NCBI GenBank assembly: GCA_947097635.1
Contig: CAMURW010000110.1
Location: forward strand, 1 to 5,773
DNA: 5,773 bases
Origin: an uncultured Bacteroidales bacterium
GTDB taxonomy: Bacteria; Bacteroidota; Bacteroidia; Bacteroidales; P3
Direction: 5' to 3'
Below, piece by piece: positions 1-5,019 of the stretch (position 1 is the first letter of the stretch; the number at the start of each line of letters is the position of its first letter). The position numbers and the translations under genes were made by a program. The notes under the pieces were generated by a model. The model saw nothing but the letters and a program-made list of their open reading frames with translations. It made no database searches and was not told the DNA's origin.

Positions 1-245
1 CCATGATAAACGGCATACAAATGAACTCCGTGGTGACGGTAACATTCGCCCCGGAGAGCCGTGAATACAACGAAAGATGGTACACCGACCTCCGCTGCAT
101 ACGCGTAACGCCAGGTATCTCCGTGCAGCAGCCCGTCATGGGTCAGCCTGCGGAACATCCCCTGCAGCAGCCCGCGCAGGAAGCCAACTTTGCCCAACAG
201 CCCCCCATGATGCCTAGCAACGGCAACGACGACCTGCCCTTCTAA
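1..245 (+). CDS. DUF3127 domain protein, 5'-truncated
   Basis: This is the C-terminal part of a DUF3127 (PF11325) protein; the start lies outside the window and bases 1-2 finish an upstream codon. The visible 80 residues begin in the conserved core: a stretch resembling the family's 'W.D.I..' segment, then VTVTF and REYNERWYTDLRCIRV, which matches the family pattern REY.GRW..D.RA..V. A Gln/Pro-rich, low-complexity linker of about 30 residues follows, and the protein ends NDDLPF. The family is small (about 120-130 aa), so roughly 40 residues are missing. Its function is not established. The beta-rich core plus disordered linker plus acidic-aromatic tip resembles the layout of single-stranded DNA-binding protein, but DNA binding is inference only. 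The gene ends 6 bases before the folate cyclo-ligase gene, so the two are probably co-transcribed. The Met at position 3 is internal and not the real start. Confidence 0.85.
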   Translation, partial: MINGIQMNSVVTVTFAPESREYNERWYTDLRCIRVTPGISVQQPVMGQPAEHPLQQPAQEANFAQQPPMMPSNGNDDLPF

Positions 246-251
246 GGAGAG

Positions 252-797
252 ATGGACATACTTGCAGCGAAGAAAGAGCTCCGCAAAAAGGTAATAGCCG
301 CCAAAAAAGCCATTCCCCTGGACGAAAAAATAGAGCGCAGCCGTGCCATCATGGCCAAAGTGGCACTGATGCCGCAATTTTCCGACACCCACATCATCCT
401 GCTCTACTGGAGCATGGACGACGAAGTGGCCACACATGACTTCGTGCAGCACTGGTATCAGCACAAAAAACTACTGCTGCCCTGCGTGGACGGCGACGAC
501 CTGCTGCTGCGCCAGTACACCGGCCCGCAATGCATGCAGGCGGGCCCACAGTTTGGCATCGGAGAACCCACGGGACCCGTGTTCACACAGCTGAACGAGG
601 TGCAGGTAATCGTGGTACCAGGTGTGGCATTCGACCATCAGGGCAACCGCATGGGACGAGGCCGGGGGTTCTACGACCGCCTGCTGAAAAGCACGCCACA
701 AGCCTGGAAAGTGGGAGTGGCGTTCCGCTTCCAGATATTCGACCACATTCCCACCCAGGACTTCGATATCCCCATGGATGCCGTGGTCAGTGAGTAA
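252..797 (+). CDS. 5-formyltetrahydrofolate cyclo-ligase (5,10-methenyl-THF synthetase)
   Basis: This cytosolic enzyme converts 5-formyl-THF to 5,10-methenyl-THF using ATP, returning folate trapped as folinate to the one-carbon pool (E. coli ygfA/fau family, PF01812). The 181-residue length is within the family range, toward the short side. Seen in the sequence: a basic N-terminal helix (KKELRKKVIAAKK, residues 7-19), a beta strand IILLYWSM at 48-55, FGIGEP at 101-106, and the signature VVPGVAFD at 121-128 followed by GNRMGRGRGFYDRLL at 131-145. The last is the glycine-rich ATP/folate site; GRGRGFYDR is a variant of the commoner GYGGGYYDR and fits Bacteroidetes homologues. The protein stops soon after the IPMDAVVSE strand. 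The start is ATG 252; AAGGAG at 244-249 overlaps the previous stop codon but lies only 2 bases from the ATG, closer than usual for a Shine-Dalgarno sequence. No alternative in-frame ATG exists near the N-terminus. Confidence 0.95.
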   Translation: MDILAAKKELRKKVIAAKKAIPLDEKIERSRAIMAKVALMPQFSDTHIILLYWSMDDEVATHDFVQHWYQHKKLLLPCVDGDDLLLRQYTGPQCMQAGPQFGIGEPTGPVFTQLNEVQVIVVPGVAFDHQGNRMGRGRGFYDRLLKSTPQAWKVGVAFRFQIFDHIPTQDFDIPMDAVVSE

Positions 798-854
798 CAC
801 CTTTACACTAATATAGGGCGCAGCAGCAGCCCCTCCCCCTTCATCCACACCACC

Positions 855-1364
855 ATGCCAATGTTCCACACCCCCAAGCCGCGACAGTTTCACTATCAGC
901 CGCGTTTCTACGACCCCGAGAAGGAGAAGTGGGAAAGCCTGAAGAAGAAGTATGCCGACGCGCAGGAGAAAGCACAGCGGCCTACCGACGATCAGGAGCA
1001 GCACACCACCGAGGCTGCCAACAGCAACGACGGCAAGGACCTGGCCTACTTCGAACGCCGTGTGTGGGAACTGGACCGCGAAGAACGCGCCACACGTTCC
1101 AAACTGAAGTTCAGCGACCTGTTCCGCAAACGCGAAATGCCCACGTTCCACTACCAGCCGCGCTTCGGCAGCAACGAAGGCACGAAACAGGTCAGCAGCG
1201 TCCCCGACACCGAGGGACATGAGACGACGCAGCGTATCCTCAAACACAAGATACAGCGCCGCTTCGACATCTCAAACGAGGACTACCTCAAACCCATCGA
1301 CGGCGGCAAGATAGTGCTGTATGGCATCGTGGCCACACTGCTATTGCTGTGGGTGCTGCTATAG
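855..1364 (+). CDS. Unrecognised C-terminally membrane-anchored protein with duplicated FHYQPRF box
   Basis: A 169-residue protein I cannot assign a function to. The N-terminus carries FHYQPRFYDPEKEKWESLKKKY (box at residues 12-18), of the type seen in small Bacteroidetes proteins with an aromatic/PRFY box followed by a charged helix. A very hydrophilic, charged middle follows (about 19-94), which may include coiled coil near 20-40. A second exact FHYQPRF copy sits at 98-104, then another polar stretch. The protein ends in one hydrophobic segment (about 152-169, rich in Leu/Val) with almost no residues after it. With no signal peptide this predicts a tail-anchored inner-membrane protein with its bulk in the cytoplasm (inference). 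ATG 855 is chosen; ATG 861 (Met3) is an equally possible start because neither has a Shine-Dalgarno sequence. The 57 bases upstream (798-854) hold nothing recognisable. Its codon use resembles its neighbours, and it is encoded between folate and pantothenate genes without an obvious link to either. Confidence 0.75.
   Translation: MPMFHTPKPRQFHYQPRFYDPEKEKWESLKKKYADAQEKAQRPTDDQEQHTTEAANSNDGKDLAYFERRVWELDREERATRSKLKFSDLFRKREMPTFHYQPRFGSNEGTKQVSSVPDTEGHETTQRILKHKIQRRFDISNEDYLKPIDGGKIVLYGIVATLLLLWVLL
888..908 (+). repeat. FHYQPRF box, copy 1 (coding)
   Basis: Encodes residues 12-18 of the anchored protein at 855-1364. The same seven residues recur at bases 1146-1166. The codons differ at three third positions (TTT/TTC, TAT/TAC, CGT/CGC) with no amino-acid change. 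Confidence 0.9.
1146..1166 (+). repeat. FHYQPRF box, copy 2 (coding)
   Basis: Encodes residues 98-104 of the same protein, preceded by RKREMPT. It is identical to copy 1 at the protein level. The regions beyond the box diverge: copy 1 continues YDPEKEKW, copy 2 continues GSNEGTK. The similarity is therefore confined to the short motif and is not a whole-domain duplication. Confidence 0.9.
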
Positions 1365-1416
1365 AAGCAACATCCGCCGTAACGCCGTTTTTCCCAACTT
1401 AGTTCAAACATTCGCA

Positions 1417-1758
1417 ATGTTTATCGAAGTTTTAAAGTCAAAGATTCACCGAGTCAACGTTACCGAAGCCGATCTGGACTACATCGGCAGCATCACCATC
1501 GACGGCGCTCTGATGGATGCCGCCAACATGATAGAGAACGAGCGTGTAGACATTTACAACATCACCAATGGCGAACGCTTCAGCACCTACGCAATCCGCG
1601 GCACCAAGGGCAGCGGAGTCATCGGAATCAACGGTGCCGCTGCCCACAAAGCCCGTGTCGGCGACCTGCTGATTATCGCCAGCTACTGCAGTATGGACTT
1701 CGAGGAAGCCAAGCAGCACCACCCCGTGGTCATTTTCCCAAAAAACAACAAACTGTAA
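1417..1758 (+). CDS. panD: Aspartate 1-decarboxylase, pyruvoyl-dependent
   Basis: PanD decarboxylates L-aspartate to beta-alanine, the precursor joined to pantoate in pantothenate/CoA synthesis; it is a cytosolic tetramer. The proenzyme self-cleaves between Gly24 and Ser25, and Ser25 becomes the pyruvoyl cofactor. Both residues are seen here in DYIGSITID. The other active-site positions known from E. coli also fall at the same numbers: Lys9, Arg54, Thr57 and Tyr58 (ERFSTYAI), Asn72 and the following GAAAH. The 113-residue length is slightly short of E. coli (126) because of the C-terminus. The frame is open back to an ATG at 1321, but that extension is a Cys-rich stretch lying over the previous gene, so ATG 1417, which places the cleavage site at 24/25, is the real start. 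Its A/T-richer leader (1365-1416) lacks a Shine-Dalgarno sequence. panC, often adjacent in Bacteroidales, is not in this window. Confidence 0.97.
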   Translation: MFIEVLKSKIHRVNVTEADLDYIGSITIDGALMDAANMIENERVDIYNITNGERFSTYAIRGTKGSGVIGINGAAAHKARVGDLLIIASYCSMDFEEAKQHHPVVIFPKNNKL

Positions 1759-1814
1759 AGCGCACCCCTCGCCACAGCCAGCGACAGCACCAAGTCGTCA
1801 CACACTTACCACAC

Positions 1815-2858
1815 ATGAGAACAACAAGGAAGACCTCCGACATATTGAAGTTCGTCATCTTTATTGGCATAGGTGTCTTCTTTATCTATTGGTTTCTGCT
1901 GAAGCTGGAGCCAGAACAGAAACGCGACATCTGGAACGCCTTCATCGGTGCCGACTATGCGTGGGTGGCGGTGTGTACGGCGGTATGTCTACTCAGCCAC
2001 TTCGTGCGTGCCCTGCGCTGGCGACTGCTCCTCCGGCCCATCGGCTACCGGCCGGGACTGGGCAACATCTTCGGCGCCGTGGTGGTGGCATATATGGCCA
2101 ACTTGGCGTTCCCGCGCCTGGGCGAGGTGATGCGATGCGCCGTGCTGCGCACCAGCGAGAAGATACCCGTGGAGAAGGCCCTGGGCACCGTCATCACGGA
2201 ACGCCTGCTGGACATGCTCTTCTTCCTTATCATCGTGCTGCTGGGGCTGGTGGCTGTCTACGACAAGCTCAAGGACTGGCTGTACGACGAGCTGATGGCC
2301 AGTGGCAAGTTCGAACCCCATTTCCTCACGGTGGCGGCAGTAGCGGCAGTGGTGTTGGCGGTGGGGGCTGTGCTGTTCTATTTCCTAGCCTACAAGAGGC
2401 TACTGCGCTTCTCCTTCTTTAGGAAGATCGACGAGTTGCTGCAGGGCTTCGTCGGCGGTATCAAAAGCATACTGCACCTGGGATCTCGGCGCTTTCTGCT
2501 GTTCCTCTTCTACAGCGCATGCATCTACTCCCTCTACATCGCCGGAGGGTTCTTCATCTTCCACGCTTTCCCCGAGACCTGCCATCTGGGCCTGGAGGCC
2601 ACTTTCATGCTCTACCTCTTCGGCAGCATAGGCATGACCTTCAGTCAGGGCGGCATAGGCGTATACCCCGTCCTCGTGGCCGAGGCACTCACCATCTATA
2701 ACATCAGCACCAGCACCAGCACCGCCCTAGGATGGCTACTGTGGGGCTCGCAGCAAGCCATGGTCATCGTCGTAGGAATAATTTTTCTCATCTATTTCTC
2801 CTTCCGCAAGAAGTCGGAAGAGCAACAAATGCCACCCCTCAACGAATCCCACTCATGA
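1815..2858 (+). CDS. Flippase-like integral membrane protein (UPF0104 / LPG-synthase TM family)
   Basis: A 347-residue polytopic inner-membrane protein of the PF03706 / TIGR00374 family, which includes the flippase part of MprF and AglD-related proteins. Visible landmarks: a first hydrophobic helix at about 12-29, HFVRALRWRLLL at 62-73, the conserved NLAFPRLGEVMR at 96-107, TERLLDM at 128-134, and TFSQGGIGVYP at 275-285. Further hydrophobic segments lie near 47-61, 84-98, 134-150, 170-192, 226-250, 262-280 and 307-329, giving about eight membrane spans. The tail is short and charged. The soluble lysyl-transferase domain of full-length MprF is absent, so lysyl-phosphatidylglycerol synthesis should not be assumed; movement of a lipid-linked envelope precursor is plausible, but the substrate is unknown. 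It overlaps rfaE2 by 4 bases, suggesting translational coupling and a shared envelope role. The 56-base gap after panD (1759-1814) holds no recognisable site. Confidence 0.88.
   Translation: MRTTRKTSDILKFVIFIGIGVFFIYWFLLKLEPEQKRDIWNAFIGADYAWVAVCTAVCLLSHFVRALRWRLLLRPIGYRPGLGNIFGAVVVAYMANLAFPRLGEVMRCAVLRTSEKIPVEKALGTVITERLLDMLFFLIIVLLGLVAVYDKLKDWLYDELMASGKFEPHFLTVAAVAAVVLAVGAVLFYFLAYKRLLRFSFFRKIDELLQGFVGGIKSILHLGSRRFLLFLFYSACIYSLYIAGGFFIFHAFPETCHLGLEATFMLYLFGSIGMTFSQGGIGVYPVLVAEALTIYNISTSTSTALGWLLWGSQQAMVIVVGIIFLIYFSFRKKSEEQQMPPLNESHS
2706..2723 (+). repeat. Three tandem AGCACC units (coding Ser-Thr x3)
   Basis: Three perfect in-frame copies of AGCACC encode STSTST at residues 298-303 of the flippase-like protein, in a loop between its last two predicted membrane spans. 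A six-base unit preserves frame if copy number changes, so variation would only lengthen or shorten the loop. Confidence 0.85.
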
Positions 2859-3346
2859 GCCAACTTGATATTATCCACGGCAAGATATTGCGACGCGACG
2901 CGCTACTAAAGACGCTGCACCATAGACATTTCGGCGACTGGGTCGTCTTCACCAACGGCTGCTTCGACCTGCTGCACCGCGGACACGTCACCTACCTCAG
3001 CCAGGCACGCGACCTAGGATGCCTGCTGGTGGTGGGGCTGAATAGCGATGCCAGCGTGCGACGGCTGAAAGGGCCCGATCGCCCCCTGGTGGACCAGGAT
3101 AGCCGGGCATTGCTGCTGGCCTCGTTGCAATGTGTGGACTACGTCACCATCTTCGACGAGGACACTCCCTACGAACTCATCAAGGCCGTGATGCCCGACG
3201 TGCTGGTGAAAGGCGGCGACTATCGGCCGCACAGCATCGTGGGAGCCGACATCGTACACAAACACGGCGGACAGGTTCGCACCATTCCCCTGGTGGAGGG
3301 CTTTTCCACCACACGCCTCGCCGAGAAGCTGCGACACGGCAAATAA
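2855..3346 (+). CDS. rfaE2: D-glycero-beta-D-manno-heptose 1-phosphate adenylyltransferase
   Basis: This cytosolic nucleotidyltransferase transfers AMP from ATP to heptose 1-phosphate, giving ADP-heptose for the LPS inner core. It corresponds to the C-terminal half of E. coli HldE/RfaE, here as a stand-alone 163-residue protein, the usual length for the split form. Seen: VVFTNGCFDLLHRGHV at residues 30-45 with the HxGH nucleotide-binding motif at 41-44; GLNSD at 61-65; KGPDRP at 72-77; VDYVTIFDEDTPYELI at 94-109; PDVLVKGGDY at 114-123; IVGAD at 128-132; and the C-terminal GFSTTRLAEKL at 149-159. The frame is open upstream to ATG 2732, but that extension lies inside the flippase gene in another frame. 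ATG 2855, overlapping the upstream TGA as ATGA, gives the family N-terminus. The kinase partner (HldE N-terminal domain/HldA) and the phosphatase GmhB are not in the window. Related GT-type cytidylyltransferases share the HxGH fold but lack this full motif set. Confidence 0.93.
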   Translation: MSQLDIIHGKILRRDALLKTLHHRHFGDWVVFTNGCFDLLHRGHVTYLSQARDLGCLLVVGLNSDASVRRLKGPDRPLVDQDSRALLLASLQCVDYVTIFDEDTPYELIKAVMPDVLVKGGDYRPHSIVGADIVHKHGGQVRTIPLVEGFSTTRLAEKLRHGK

Positions 3347-3394
3347 TCCGCTGCCTTGCCACTACGCTAATAAACCAATAACTCACTCATTCCC

Positions 3395-4009
3395 ATGAAA
3401 CGCCTCATCTTTCTGCTGCTGCTCCCCCCCACCCTGCTGCAGGCACAAGTCTTCGACATCGCCCTCGGCGGCGGCGTTGCCATGGGACAGATAGATGGCG
3501 ACAATTCAGGCCACTACAACCACATCGGCTACCAGGCTGGCATCGCCACCTCTTTCCCCCTGGGCAACGAAAACGGGTGGCGCATGGTTGTGGAACTGGG
3601 TGTCATACTCAAAGGGGCGGAAGTGAACAACAGTTCGCTGCAGGGACGCACCATATCGCTGCACTACGTTCACCTGCCACTACTACTCACCTACACCATC
3701 GACATCGGGCGCTACAAGCACCTACGCCTGGGTGCCGGCCTGGCCCCCGCTTTCCTCTACCACGCCCACGTGGACGACGACGGCGTGAACAACCCCTTGC
3801 AGGTCGCCAATTTCCGCAAACTGGACCTGCTGCCCTTCTGCACCGAGGCACGCATGATGCTATCGCGACACTGGGGCGTGAGCCTACGCTACTACAACTC
3901 CCTACGCACCATCGCCAAAGAAAGCGGCACGGGCACCTATCGCCTCGTCCGCAGCAACACCGGCATCTTCAACAACAACCTCTCGGCGGCGGTGGTATTC
4001 CTCTTCTAA
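3395..4009 (+). CDS. Outer-membrane beta-barrel protein (PorT/OMP_b-brl family)
   Basis: A 204-residue protein with a clear signal peptide: Lys2-Arg3, a Leu/Ile-rich core at 4-15 and a probable cut after LLQA at 17, leaving Gln as the new N-terminus. The mature part shows alternating hydrophobic/polar strands typical of a small beta-barrel: FDIALGGGVAMG near 20-31, HIGYQAGIATSFPLG, a WRMVVELGVILKGAE strand, YVHLPLLLTYTI near 91-102, and LRLGAGLAPAFLYH near 110-123. It ends in NNLSAAVVFLF, with a C-terminal Phe as preferred by the BAM machinery. The best fit is the Bacteroidetes 'porin family / outer membrane beta-barrel' group (PF13568-like). Ligand and function are unknown; such proteins are usually not true general porins. 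ATG 3395 starts directly at the signal peptide; the 48-base leader (3347-3394) is A/T-richer just upstream but shows no Shine-Dalgarno or clear promoter. It sits between rfaE2 and trxB and may be read with either. Confidence 0.82.
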   Translation: MKRLIFLLLLPPTLLQAQVFDIALGGGVAMGQIDGDNSGHYNHIGYQAGIATSFPLGNENGWRMVVELGVILKGAEVNNSSLQGRTISLHYVHLPLLLTYTIDIGRYKHLRLGAGLAPAFLYHAHVDDDGVNNPLQVANFRKLDLLPFCTEARMMLSRHWGVSLRYYNSLRTIAKESGTGTYRLVRSNTGIFNNNLSAAVVFLF

Positions 4010-4065
4010 CACACCCTCATTTATAAAAAAACAATTACCCCCCCCAAAAAAAAAATAATAATATC
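4010..4065 (+). promoter_or_regulatory. A/T-rich trxB leader with C8-A10 homopolymer tract
   Basis: These 56 bases between the beta-barrel gene and trxB differ sharply from the GC-rich surroundings. They contain TTTATA followed by a run of A (4025-4031), then eight C at 4038-4045, ten A at 4046-4055, and TAATAATATC directly before the ATG. I see no Shine-Dalgarno sequence; an A-rich leader just before the start is typical of translation initiation in Bacteroidetes. The A/T-rich half is the most plausible place in the window for a new promoter, but I cannot fit the Bacteroidetes sigma-ABfr -7 consensus (TAnnTTTG) to it, so the promoter call is tentative. The homopolymers themselves are directly visible. 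Confidence 0.4.
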
Positions 4066-4992
4066 ATGGAACACACACGCTGTCTGATTATCGGTTCTGG
4101 CCCCGCCGGCTACACCGCCGGCATCTACACCGGCCGCGCCGACCTCCAGCCGCTGCTATACGAAGGTATCACACAAGGCGGCCAGCTCACCGTCACCACG
4201 CAAATCGACAACTTCCCTGGCTACCCCAATGGTGTCAGCGGCCCCGACCTCATGAACGACATCCGCCAGCAAGCGCTGCACTGCGGCGTTGTCATGCGTC
4301 CCGGCAGCATCCGACAACTCGACCTCTCCAAACGTCCTTTCCATGCCGTAGACGACAAAGGCAACGAGCTGGATGCCGATGCCGTCATCATCGCCACCGG
4401 TGCCGAGGCGCACTGGCTGGGACTGGAGAGCGAAACGCGGCTGCGCGGCAACGGTGTCAGCGGCTGTGCCACCTGCGACGGCTTCTTCTACAAAGGTATG
4501 GACGTGGCCGTGGTGGGAGGCGGCGACACCGCCTGCGAGGATGCCAGCTATCTGGCCACAATGTGCCACAAGGTCTACCAAATCGTGCGGCGCGACGTGC
4601 TGCGTGCCAGCAAGCCCATGCAGCACAAGGTACTCGGCAACCCCAAGATCGAGATGGTCTGGAACACCATCACCGAAGAGATAGAAGGCACGGACCTCGA
4701 CGGTGTCACCGGTGCCACGCTAAAGAACGTGAAGACTGGCGAAAAACGTCACATAGACCTCGCCGGCTTCTTCGTAGCTGTGGGCAACCACCCCGTCACC
4801 GAGTTCCTGGAAGGGCAGCTTGCGCTGGACGAGCAAGGCTACATCAAAGTGGAGGCACCCCACAGCTACACCAGCGTGGAAGGCGTATTCGCCTGCGGCG
4901 ATGTCTGCGACCCCCACTACCGCCAAGCCATCATAGCAGCCGGACGCGGTGCCATCGCTGGTATGGACTGCGAACGTTTCCTCAACCGTTAA
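4066..4992 (+). CDS. trxB: Thioredoxin-disulfide reductase (NADPH)
   Basis: TrxB is a cytosolic homodimeric flavoenzyme that passes electrons from NADPH through FAD and a CxxC disulfide to thioredoxin. The 308-residue length is typical of the low-molecular-weight bacterial type. Seen: the FAD-binding GSGPAG at residues 10-15; GGQLTVTTQIDNFPGYP at 38-54; ATGAE at 110-114; the redox-active CATC at 134-137 followed by DG; the NADPH-binding VVGGGDTA at 149-156; RRDVLRASK at 175-183, whose arginines read the NADPH 2'-phosphate; and the C-terminal FAD motif GVFACGDVCDPHYRQAIIAAGRG at 273-295. All catalytic elements are present, and the Arg pair argues for NADPH rather than ferredoxin or NADH as donor. 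ATG 4066 starts three residues before the CLIIG strand, leaving no room for another start. The gene is followed after 27 bases by a porin gene in the same reading frame. Confidence 0.97.
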   Translation: MEHTRCLIIGSGPAGYTAGIYTGRADLQPLLYEGITQGGQLTVTTQIDNFPGYPNGVSGPDLMNDIRQQALHCGVVMRPGSIRQLDLSKRPFHAVDDKGNELDADAVIIATGAEAHWLGLESETRLRGNGVSGCATCDGFFYKGMDVAVVGGGDTACEDASYLATMCHKVYQIVRRDVLRASKPMQHKVLGNPKIEMVWNTITEEIEGTDLDGVTGATLKNVKTGEKRHIDLAGFFVAVGNHPVTEFLEGQLALDEQGYIKVEAPHSYTSVEGVFACGDVCDPHYRQAIIAAGRGAIAGMDCERFLNR

Positions 4993-5019
4993 CGTCGTTT
5001 CCCCCATTCCCCTCTTCTC

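Noticed and set aside
798..854. Possible promoter with ATATAG before the anchored-protein gene
   Set aside because: It does not match the Bacteroidetes -7 (TAnnTTTG) and -33 (TTTG) elements at sensible spacing; the short gap is equally consistent with co-transcription.
471..1247. Long open frame on the minus strand (258 codons) across the cyclo-ligase and anchored-protein genes
   Set aside because: It lies opposite two well-supported + strand genes and spans the gap between them. Its product is a low-complexity Val/Leu/Gly/His-rich sequence with no recognisable motif. Long antisense frames are expected in GC-rich coding DNA with biased third positions.
1321..1416. N-terminal extension of panD with a Cys-rich stretch
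   Set aside because: It overlaps the C-terminal membrane segment of the preceding gene in another frame and would displace the Gly24-Ser25 cleavage site from its conserved number. The start at 1417 restores canonical numbering for all active-site residues.
2732..2854. Upstream extension of rfaE2 by 41 codons
   Set aside because: It is entirely inside the flippase-like gene in a different frame and has no similarity to the family N-terminus.
4987..4994. Palindrome CGTTAACG at the trxB stop codon as a terminator or operator
   Set aside because: It is only 8 bases with no loop and no following T-run, and is explained by the last codon plus the stop codon.
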